Shown piece by piece: positions 1 to 5,057 of a stretch of DNA of 13,335 nt (position 1 is its first letter; each line of letters starts with the position of its first letter). The notes under the pieces are model-generated. The model was not told the origin of the DNA. It ran no database searches and saw only the letters and a list, made by a program, of their open reading frames with translations. Made by a program: the position numbers and the translations under genes. This DNA comes from Neisseriaceae bacterium. GTDB taxonomy: Bacteria; Pseudomonadota; Gammaproteobacteria; Burkholderiales; Neisseriaceae. Where the stretch lies: contig JAFWUA010000115.1 of assembly GCA_017518785.1 (NCBI GenBank), forward strand, positions 1 through 13,335, given 5' to 3'.

Positions 1-26
1 AAAAACGCCCCAAAGGGCGTTTTTTA
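1..26. terminator. Bidirectional intrinsic terminator after the Sel1 gene
   Basis: ACGCCC (5-10) pairs with GGGCGT (15-20) around the loop CAAA. A-rich sequence lies on the left and a T-run on the right, so the hairpin can end transcription in either direction. On the minus strand it begins right at the stop codon of the Sel1-repeat gene (24-26). Confidence 0.85.
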
Positions 27-563
27 ATATCCTTTTATATTCAATTTTTTATACGCATCGCAACCTTGTTGATAGCCTAAATTACAGGCTTTGCCATAAT
101 ATTCTTTGGCAGTGGATTTATTTTGCCGTTTTCCTTGACCATTGTCATACAACACGCCGAGATTATAGCAACCCTTTGCATAACCGCCATGACAGGCTTG
201 TTCATACAATTTAGTGGCTTGGGCATAGTTTTGTTTCACACCTTGACCGTTGTGATACAACACGCCGAGAGCACCGCAACCCTGTGCAACACCGCTATTA
301 CAGGCTTGTTCATACAATTTAGCGGCTTGGGCATAGTTTTGTTTCACACCTTGACCGTTGTCATACAACACGCCGAGAGCACCGCAACCCTGTGCATAAC
401 CGCCATTACAGGCTTGTTCAGACAGTTTAGCGGCTTGGGTGTAATTGCCTTGTTTGTAGGCATTAACACCTTGATAAAATAAATCTTCTGCACTTTCTGC
501 CATTACAAGTGGCGTTAAGGTGAAAGAAAATACAGCAGTTAGTAATAAAGATTTGTATTTCAT
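24..563 (-). CDS. Secreted Sel1-like repeat (Hcp-type) protein, 179 aa
   Basis: A predicted exported solenoid protein. Residues 1-22 form a signal peptide (MKYKSLLLTA, hydrophobic core, ending LVMA before ES). Residues 23-179 contain four Sel1-like repeats of 36 residues. Each repeat carries a cysteine pair spaced eight residues apart (C52/C60, C88/C96, C124/C132, C160/C168) in the pattern AC-x-x-G-x-x-x-GC. This matches the disulfide-stapled helical repeats of Helicobacter cysteine-rich proteins, which act in the periplasm or outside the cell and bind other proteins; the partner here is unknown. GGAG lies about 10 nt before the ATG. The gene ends at a terminator. Sampled GC (32 of 60 bases at 361-420) is much higher than in the centre of the window. 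Family is confident; function is not. Confidence 0.85.
   Translation of the reverse strand: MKYKSLLLTAVFSFTLTPLVMAESAEDLFYQGVNAYKQGNYTQAAKLSEQACNGGYAQGCGALGVLYDNGQGVKQNYAQAAKLYEQACNSGVAQGCGALGVLYHNGQGVKQNYAQATKLYEQACHGGYAKGCYNLGVLYDNGQGKRQNKSTAKEYYGKACNLGYQQGCDAYKKLNIKGY
144..467 (-). repeat. 108-bp tandem coding repeats within the Sel1 gene
   Basis: Near-identical DNA units begin at 144, 252 and 360 (each starts GTSATACAACACGCCGAG), exactly 108 bp apart, which equals one 36-residue Sel1 repeat. The two upstream-coding units (252 and 360) are more alike than the one at 144. The similarity could allow gain or loss of whole repeats by recombination. Confidence 0.8.
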
Positions 564-577
564 TTTTAGAGTACTCC

Positions 578-607
578 ATTATCGGCATAAAAAGATAAAT
601 TTTTCAG
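578..607 (-). promoter_or_regulatory. Possible promoter of the Sel1 gene using DUS bases as -35
   Basis: On the minus strand CTGAAA (602-607) and GATAAT (578-583) are separated by 18 bp, upstream of the GGAG ribosome site and the ATG at 563. The -35 hexamer is the tail of a DUS. This is pattern matching only. Confidence 0.35.
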
Positions 608-618
608 GCAGCCTGAAA
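602..618. repeat. Palindromic CTG-core DNA uptake sequence
   Basis: TTTCAGGC-A-GCCTGAAA is a near-perfect palindrome. Read on plus it gives AGGCAGCCTGAA (606-617, the Kingella-type DUS); read on minus it gives AGGCTGCCTGAA (603-614, the Simonsiella-type DUS). It lies between the hisH remnant and the Sel1 gene. It belongs to a different dialect from the AGTCTGCCGGAA words in the centre of the window. Confidence 0.8.
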
Positions 619-665
619 TAATGATTAAAATTCGAGAAGCTTCACAGTTGCCCATCCTACCTGTT

Positions 666-1079
666 TTACACATTCCACTCAATAAAATTTTTCAGCAAGA
701 ACAATCCATTATCGCCGCTTTTTTCGGTGTGAAATTGTGTGGCAAACACATTGTCTTTTCCGACAATGCAAGCAAATGGGTTAGGGTATTCGGATTCGCC
801 CAAAATAATGTTCTTATCATCAGGAGCAAAGTAATAACTATGCACAAAATAAAAATGGGCATTATCCGATAAGCCATTGAATAATGGGTGATTTTGGCAT
901 TGTCGCACGGTATTCCAGCCCATATGCGGCACTTTTAAGCGGTTGCCGTTTTTATCTTGCAAAGGCTGATTAAAGCGTTTGACGCTGCCTGAAAAATGTC
1001 CCAAGCCCTGTGTGTTGCCTTCTTCGCTTTTTTCAAACAGAAGTTGTGCCCCCACGCAAATGCCAAAAAAAGGTTTATT
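666..1079 (-). pseudogene. hisH: hisH remnant: C-terminal part of imidazole glycerol phosphate synthase glutaminase
   Basis: HisH is the glutaminase subunit that supplies ammonia to HisF in histidine synthesis. The remnant reads KPFFGICVGAQLLFEKSEE at its start, containing the catalytic cysteine loop (usual form GICLGMQLL). It continues through GLGHFSGSVKRF and HMGWNTV and reaches QFHTEKSGDNG, holding the His-Glu pair, ending FIEWNV. An in-frame stop (1080-1082) lies directly before the KPFF codons, so roughly the first 80 residues of a normal protein of about 200-210 residues are missing. The break coincides with the start of the hairpin repeats at 1097. A GTG at 1053-1055 could start translation but would leave out the catalytic cysteine. 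No hisA or hisF is adjacent. Probably non-functional; a complete hisH should exist elsewhere if the organism makes histidine. Confidence 0.85.
982..993 (+). repeat. Simonsiella-type DUS with one mismatch
   Basis: ACGCTGCCTGAA differs from AGGCTGCCTGAA at position 2 only. It lies inside the hisH remnant, encoding part of FSGSVKRF on the opposite strand. Confidence 0.6.
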
Positions 1080-1096
1080 TTATCGTTAGGTAAAAT

Positions 1097-1147
1097 CTTT
1101 ATTGACGAAGTCAATAAAAGGTTTGCGTAGCAAGCAAACCGAAGTTT
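1097..1147. repeat. GNA-triloop hairpin array, copy 1
   Basis: TTTATTGAC (1098-1106) pairs perfectly with GTCAATAAA (1110-1118) around GAA. GGTTTGC (1120-1126) pairs with GCAAACC (1134-1140); inside it TTGC and GCAA can instead pair around GTA. The unit ends AAACCGAAGTTT (1136-1147), which also occurs at the end of the second array (2862-2873). Non-coding; it abuts the truncated end of hisH. Confidence 0.7.
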
Positions 1148-1148
1148 A

Positions 1149-1277
1149 GGCGGAGTAAAATCGTGTCCTAACTAGCTGTTATGTATTCGTTTTGGCTTCG
1201 CAGAAATTTCATTTTAGCTTTGCTGAAACTGTGTTTTCTGTGCTACTACGCCATCAAATGTACTCACATCTACCAGT
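1149..1277. repeat. Diverged dispersed repeat, copy A
   Basis: Shares ordered blocks with 4555-4627: CGGAGT, CCTAACT-N3-TGTTATGT-N-TTC (1167-1188 here, 4566-4587 there), TGTGCTA (1239-1245 and 4594-4600) and TACTCACATCT (1261-1271 and 4617-4627). Spacing between blocks differs because this copy holds an extra stretch. No ORF. Probably a decayed mobile-element remnant. Confidence 0.5.
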
Positions 1278-1302
1278 TTTGCCGGTGGTTTAGTAAATTA
1301 TA

Positions 1303-1346
1303 AGTCTGCCGGAAAGATGATAGAATCCACTTTTTTCCGGCAGAGT
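1303..1346. repeat. Inverted pair of AGTCTGCCGGAA-type words before murI
   Basis: AGTCTGCCGGAA (1303-1314, plus) faces TTCCGGCAGAGT (1335-1346, minus). CTGCCGGAAA and TTTCCGGCAG form a 10-bp stem with an 18-nt loop. No T-run follows on plus, so a strong terminator is unlikely. It sits 26 bp before the murI start and could fold in a murI leader. Confidence 0.75.
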
Positions 1347-1372
1347 ATTAATAAAAATAGGTATTAAAAATT

Positions 1373-2179
1373 ATGCGTGAATCACAAAAGGCAATTGGAG
1401 TATTTGATTCAGGAGTAGGTGGGCTAACTGTTGTTCGTGCCCTGATGGAACGTTTGCCTAATGAAAATATTGTGTATTTTGGCGATACGGCACGAGTACC
1501 GTACGGTACAAAATCGCGTAATACCATTGAACAGTTTAGTGAACAAATTGTTCGCTTTTTGTTGGAACAGAATATTAAATCTTTGGTGATTGCTTGTAAT
1601 ACTATTGCCGCAGTTGCGGAACACAGAGTACGCCGTTTAACTGGTGCGATGCCTGTTTTTGATGTGATTAATGCAGGAGCTGATGCAGCGGTAGCTGCAA
1701 CTTCGACTGGCAAAATAGGAGTGATTGCTACTACTACCACAGTTAATAGCAATGCCTATGCCAGAGCGATTGAAGCTCGCCGTGCTGATTGTCATGTGTT
1801 TTCGCAAGCTTGCCCTTTGTTGGTTCCGTTGATTGAGGAAGGATGGTTAGATAACGAAGTTACACGTTTGACGGTGCGAGAGTATTTGTCATCGTTTACA
1901 TCAAAACATATTGATACTTTAGTGTTAGGGTGTACGCATTATCCTTTGATTAAACCATTATTATCAGATGAAATTTGTGGTGTTACTTTGGTTGATTCTG
2001 CGATTACTACTGCCGAAGCGGTTGCCAATAAATTAAAAAACTTGGATTTACTCAATGAAATTCAAGATATTCCTGATTATCGCTTTTTTGTATCGGATAT
2101 TCCTCTGCGTTTTCGTGCAATTGGGGAAAGTTTTCTTAATCGATCTTTGGATCAATTAGAAATTGTGTCGTTAGGGTAG
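1373..2179 (+). CDS. murI: Glutamate racemase
   Basis: Converts L-glutamate to D-glutamate for the peptidoglycan peptide in the cytoplasm. The 268-residue product has normal family length. VFDSGVGGLTV (10-20) is the N-terminal signature with the acidic residue; YFGDTARVPYGTKS (35-48) follows. The two catalytic cysteines are C75 in ACNT and C187 in GCTHYP. The ATG directly precedes the conserved RESQKAIGVFD start. The upstream 300 bp hold only repeats and a DUS inverted pair, so the promoter is unclear. The 3' end overlaps the convergent ACP-like gene by 9 bp. No sign of damage; expected to be essential. Confidence 0.96.
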   Translation: MRESQKAIGVFDSGVGGLTVVRALMERLPNENIVYFGDTARVPYGTKSRNTIEQFSEQIVRFLLEQNIKSLVIACNTIAAVAEHRVRRLTGAMPVFDVINAGADAAVAATSTGKIGVIATTTTVNSNAYARAIEARRADCHVFSQACPLLVPLIEEGWLDNEVTRLTVREYLSSFTSKHIDTLVLGCTHYPLIKPLLSDEICGVTLVDSAITTAEAVANKLKNLDLLNEIQDIPDYRFFVSDIPLRFRAIGESFLNRSLDQLEIVSLG

Positions 2180-2695
2180 TTTTCCGGCAGACTTTGACTG
2201 ATTTTTTAGTGTTTTTTTCTTGGAATTGTTTGATTGCGGATTAATTTTATTAGTTGCCTTTTTGTCTATAACGCAATGTTTGAATAATACTTTATCTACC
2301 ACTGTATTTTTGCCATTGATAGTATCATTTGTTTTTTCGGTTAGCATATTGGCTCTGGTACGGATTAGGTTGTTATGATTTGCACTTTCTGTAATCCAAG
2401 TAAATCGATTGTTATCACCACCGATGAACGTATTGTTTTTAGTGATGTTTTTATTGCGTATTAGTATTGGAGTTGTTTTGTTGCGGGTTCTAATTTGAGC
2501 TGCCACAATTTCGGATTCGGCAATAGCATAAGTTACCAAAATTTTTTGACTATTATTTTGAGAGTCGCATTGATAAACAATTTCTTGAATGGTATCAAAT
2601 TGTACTGATGGTTTATGTGGTGTCGTTTGAGTTTGCTTTGTTGCACAAGCAGATAAAAGTATTGTTAGAAGTGTAAATATGAAATATTTTTTCAT
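2171..2695 (-). CDS. ACP/MliC-like surface lipoprotein, 174 aa
   Basis: A predicted lipoprotein. MKKYFIFTLLTILLSAC has a lipobox (LSAC) with C17 as the lipidated residue. The domain at about 35-143 resembles, from memory, the Neisseria adhesin complex protein (ACP), a MliC-fold lysozyme inhibitor. Shared points are VYQC (C43) followed by a KILVTY strand, a central F-I-G-G then FTW stretch, and a terminal VLFKHC (C141), allowing a C43-C141 disulfide. A Lys/Asn-rich tail (145-174) follows and is not expected in ACP. Its last residues, SAGKLP, are encoded across a DUS (2182-2193), and the stop overlaps murI. AGGAAA lies 6 nt before the ATG. Lysozyme inhibition or adhesion is an inference; the lipoprotein assignment is firm. 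Confidence 0.65.
   Translation of the reverse strand: MKKYFIFTLLTILLSACATKQTQTTPHKPSVQFDTIQEIVYQCDSQNNSQKILVTYAIAESEIVAAQIRTRNKTTPILIRNKNITKNNTFIGGDNNRFTWITESANHNNLIRTRANMLTEKTNDTINGKNTVVDKVLFKHCVIDKKATNKINPQSNNSKKKTLKNQSKSAGKLP
2182..2193 (-). repeat. DUS-like word AGTCTGCCGGAA
   Basis: Exact match, just after the murI stop codon and inside the last codons of the convergent ACP-like gene. Confidence 0.75.
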
Positions 2696-2778
2696 GTTAA
2701 TTTTCCTAAACCCACAATGACCTAATAAAACGCATCACCTGTTAAACAAAGTGGTGCATTGTACCTGAAAATTATTCG

Positions 2779-2790
2779 AGTCTGCCGGAA
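2779..2790 (+). repeat. DUS-like word AGTCTGCCGGAA
   Basis: Exact match upstream of the ACP-like gene, 10 bp before the second hairpin array. Confidence 0.75.
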
Positions 2791-2800
2791 AACAAGGTTT

Positions 2801-2894
2801 GTTTTAACGAAGTTAAAACCTTTTATGAACGAAGTTCATAAAAGCAGATGACGAAGTCATCAAACCGAAGTTTCTGCAAACCGCAAGGCGAAGC
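2801..2894. repeat. GAA-triloop hairpin array, copy 2, downstream of the Pcm-like gene
   Basis: Three perfect hairpins share the loop C(GAA)G but have unrelated stems: GTTTTAAC with GTTAAAAC (2801-2819), CTTTTATGAAC with GTTCATAAAAG (2820-2844) and GATGAC with GTCATC (2847-2861). AAACCGAAGTTT (2862-2873) and GGCGAAGCT (2887-2895) follow. On the minus strand this lies directly 3' of the Pcm-like gene, so it would form the 3' end of that transcript, possibly as a processing or termination structure. Confidence 0.75.
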
Positions 2895-2906
2895 TAAAAC
2901 ACCTTT

Positions 2907-3572
2907 TTAAAATACAAAGGAACTCTGACGCAGAGAATGTAAATCTTCTACCAAATTTGGAATATTGGTATCAAACAAGACCTTGCGAGAGAAATTGTCA
3001 TCTTTTTCTCTGGTGAAAAGTATGGCACGTTTCACCGGTGGCTCGCCGATTACGGTTACCAAACGTCCGCCAATTGCCAAAATATTACGCAAAACATCTG
3101 GAACTTGATGAATAGCTGCACCAACGTAAATTGCTTGATAGGTTTCACCTTTATAAGCGGCGGTATCGAAACCGTCTTGTACTTTACATGTAACGTTTTC
3201 AATGCCAATGCGTTTTAAGTTTTGAACTGCACGTTCTGATTGTTCAGCGTCAATATCCAGTGTGGTTACGTGGCGTGCCATTTTTGCCATGATTGCGGCT
3301 GCGTAACCAGAACCTGTACCAATTTCTAAAACATTATCAGTTTCTTGTAAGTCTAACGCTTGGATTAAACGTGCAACAATTTTGGGCTCTAACATCAAAG
3401 AGCGGTTAGGTAATGTAAGGTGAGTGTCTGCATATGCGTAGCTTTTTTGTGATTCGCTAACAAATTCTTCGCGAGGTAATTCGCCCAATACATCTAATAA
3501 TTTGAAGTCTAAAACGTCCCAAGGGCGAATTTGTTGCTCTACCATGTTGTAGCGTGCACGTTCAAAATCCAT
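2907..3572 (-). CDS. Pcm-family (isoaspartate O-methyltransferase-like) SAM methyltransferase, 221 aa
   Basis: A cytosolic SAM-dependent methyltransferase of the protein-L-isoaspartate methyltransferase family. The start MDFERARYNMVEQQIRPWDV is typical. SAM motif I is VLEIGTGSGYAA (81-92), followed by VTTLDIDAEQ (post-I acidic strand) and GGRLVTVIG. However, the stretch where true Pcm enzymes carry the G-Q-T-I-S-x-P substrate loop reads LPNRSLMLEP here, so isoaspartate repair is doubtful. The family contains members with other or unknown substrates. GGAG lies 6 nt before the ATG. The gene stands alone, with the hairpin array downstream. Fold is confident; substrate is open. Confidence 0.8.
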   Translation of the reverse strand: MDFERARYNMVEQQIRPWDVLDFKLLDVLGELPREEFVSESQKSYAYADTHLTLPNRSLMLEPKIVARLIQALDLQETDNVLEIGTGSGYAAAIMAKMARHVTTLDIDAEQSERAVQNLKRIGIENVTCKVQDGFDTAAYKGETYQAIYVGAAIHQVPDVLRNILAIGGRLVTVIGEPPVKRAILFTREKDDNFSRKVLFDTNIPNLVEDLHSLRQSSFVF

Positions 3573-3591
3573 GTTTTACTCCGTTATAAAA

Positions 3592-3606
3592 TGAGTTGGA
3601 AACTCA
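3592..3606 (-). promoter_or_regulatory. Small hairpin in the leader of the Pcm-like gene
   Basis: TGAGTT (3592-3597) and AACTCA (3601-3606) form a 6-bp stem around GGA, about 20 bp before the start codon. The rest of 3607-3774 is AT-rich with no gene, tRNA or clear terminator. Confidence 0.3.
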
Positions 3607-3774
3607 ATTGTAGTCAATTCAGATCAATAAGTAGGTAATTACACTATTAAATTGACTGGTATTTAATTAAACTCGCAATTATCCCATATTTTTACTTGAA
3701 TATAAACTGATATTAATCTTAACTATCAATGTTGGTAAAAAATGCGTAGACAACATTTGTAGGCATTAGGCTTG

Positions 3775-4293
3775 TTAACCCATAAGACTTCGCTTACAGT
3801 AAGAACATTTGGCTAACTCGCCCTTTACTATGGTTTCTGTGCTGCCACAGCCTATACATTGAACATTAACATAGATTTTTTTTGCTTGATGAGCTTTGGG
3901 GGATTTGAGTAAAACGGTCTGGGTATTTAAGTCTACGACAATATTTTTGAGATAACCTTTAGAGATAAGTTTTTGAAGTTCATCTTCTACATTGCTTCTG
4001 TGAAGGTGCTTACACAGTTCAGTAAAGCTGATTGTTGTGTCAGTGTTGTTGGAAAAAACATAAGCATATTTTTTTGCTATCGCCATTCTTATATATGACA
4101 GAACAATTCTAACAATGGGGATAGCAAAAAGAGAAGTGAGAAAAGTATTTACTATTCCTTGTTCTATGTCTTGTGCAAACCCTTGCGGTATAATGGTTAT
4201 ACCTGCAATAAAAAATAGACCGCATATAATCAATATAAATATATGCCATGTATTTTTGATAATTGGCTTGACAATAAGATAATCGTTGTCCAT
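3775..4293 (-). CDS. Membrane protein with winged-helix-like and zinc-ribbon segments, 172 aa
   Basis: I do not recognise the family. Two hydrophobic helices are visible, about residues 16-35 and 48-69, separated by a short polar loop containing PQGFAQD. A soluble part follows: ISFTELCKHL...VEDELQKLISKGYLKNIVVDLNTQTVLL (about 88-129) looks like a winged helix with its beta hairpin. A C-terminal zinc ribbon has C146-x2-C149 and C163-x2-C166. AGAGG lies 6 nt before the ATG, a strong ribosome site. It is a single gene next to the repeat-filled region 4294-5057, without DUS-like words from 2791 to 4880, so acquisition from elsewhere is possible. A membrane-tethered regulator or quality-control factor would fit, but no function is claimed. 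Confidence 0.75.
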   Translation of the reverse strand: MDNDYLIVKPIIKNTWHIFILIICGLFFIAGITIIPQGFAQDIEQGIVNTFLTSLFAIPIVRIVLSYIRMAIAKKYAYVFSNNTDTTISFTELCKHLHRSNVEDELQKLISKGYLKNIVVDLNTQTVLLKSPKAHQAKKIYVNVQCIGCGSTETIVKGELAKCSYCKRSLMG

Positions 4294-4318
4294 TTTATAC
4301 CTCTGATATTTAAATCAC

Positions 4319-4348
4319 TTAATAGATAACTCACAAAATTTTTCGCAA
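4319..4348 (-). promoter_or_regulatory. Possible promoter of the membrane/zinc-ribbon gene
   Basis: On minus, TTGCGA (4343-4348) and TATTAA (4319-4324) are 18 bp apart, followed by the AGAGG site and ATG at 4293. Moderate match in AT-rich DNA. Confidence 0.35.
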
Positions 4349-4380
4349 ATTTTTAACGGCTATACATGAACTATCCATAG

Positions 4381-4400
4381 TTGGGTTGCTACAAACCCAA
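4381..4400. repeat. Short inverted repeat in a gene-free stretch
   Basis: TTGGGTT and AACCCAA pair around a 6-nt loop; a smaller palindrome, ACTAT-CC-ATAGT, lies just to the left (4369-4380 area). No T-run follows. Apart from these, 4349-4498 shows nothing recognisable. Confidence 0.4.
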
Positions 4401-4503
4401 ACTGAAATGACAAAGCATATCAGACAAGATTATACAGCTAAAAGAGGCTGCATTCTTTCAATGTCAAAAAATAACGAGTCACAAGTATCTGTAAAATGAG
4501 ACT

Positions 4504-4761
4504 GAAACCTTTGCAAAACTGGCATCTGTGGCAGATTTCTTCGTTGTGCGTTGCTCGGAGTCTTGCCTAACTTATTGTTATGTCTTCTATTTATGTGCTA
4601 ATACAACTTTGAACTCTACTCACATCTGAAACCTTTGCGAAATCCGTAATTATGAATTTTCCGCAGAAAAACAAAGAATAATAACTTGTTGTTTTTATAA
4701 AAGATTCTTCGCTTACGCTCAGAATGACGAATGAGGAAAAAGTGAGTTTTGCAAAGGTTTC
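4504..4761. mobile_element. Composite MITE-like element with AGACT flanks
   Basis: Perfect 16-bp terminal inverted repeats, GAAACCTTTGCAAAAC (4504-4519) and GTTTTGCAAAGGTTTC (4746-4761), are flanked by direct repeats AGACT (4499-4503 and 4762-4766). A third, near-identical end (GAAACCTTTGCGAAA) starts at 4628. The right part (4628-4761) is therefore an element by itself, related to the one at 4893-5023, while 4504-4627 resembles the repeat at 1149-1277. No transposase is encoded. The ends recall those of Neisseria IS5-family elements, but the family is not assigned. Confidence 0.7.
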
Positions 4762-4880
4762 AGACTAGTGCAAAATTTAAAATCAACGTTTGGGGGATTA
4801 TGTTAAAAGTACGTTATTTTGTATCTATAAATTAAACCGTTTAGGGGTAGAATAGAGAGCTTGTGTTCTGATTTATATTT

Positions 4881-4892
4881 TTCCGGCAGACT
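4881..4892 (-). repeat. DUS-like word AGTCTGCCGGAA, interrupted side abuts a MITE
   Basis: Exact match. Its last five bases, AGACT, are also the left copy of the direct repeat flanking the element at 4893-5023, suggesting insertion at this word. Confidence 0.75.
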
Positions 4893-5023
4893 GAAACTTT
4901 TGCAAAACTCGTCATTCTGAACTTTCCGCAGGAAAGTGAAGAATCCAATTGTTTGTTAAATAAAAAATTCGTAACGAAGTTCAGAATAACGAAATTGGTT
5001 GAATTAGGTTTTGCAAAAGTTTC
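4893..5023. mobile_element. 131-bp MITE-like element upstream of trpD
   Basis: Perfect 16-bp inverted ends GAAACTTTTGCAAAAC (4893-4908) and GTTTTGCAAAAGTTTC (5008-5023), flanked by AGACT on both sides (4888-4892, 5024-5028). The interior aligns with 4628-4761 (shared TTCCGCAG near the left, AAGATTC/AAATTC in the middle, TCAGAATRACGAA near the right). No coding capacity of its own. It ends 34 bp before the trpD ATG. Confidence 0.8.
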
Positions 5024-5038
5024 AGACTTTAATATTTT
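5011..5038 (+). promoter_or_regulatory. Possible trpD promoter with -35 inside the MITE end
   Basis: TTGCAA (5011-5016), in the right inverted repeat of the MITE, is followed after 16 bp by TATTTT (5033-5038). AAAGG then lies 8 nt before the trpD ATG. Pattern only. Confidence 0.35.
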
Positions 5039-5057
5039 GATAATAAAGGTTTTTAAT

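Noticed and set aside
123..482. Open frame on plus with three repeated segments
   Set aside because: It is the antisense image of the 108-bp Sel1 repeats; the minus frame has a signal peptide and family motifs.
4504..5023. Correia-type repeats of Neisseria
   Set aside because: The ends are GAAACCTTTGCAAAAC and GAAACTTTTGCAAAAC, unlike the Correia ends that start TATAGTGG.
4953..5057. A 35-residue N-terminal extension of TrpD from an upstream ATG
   Set aside because: These codons are MITE sequence, and the ATG at 5058 has a good ribosome site and matches the family start.
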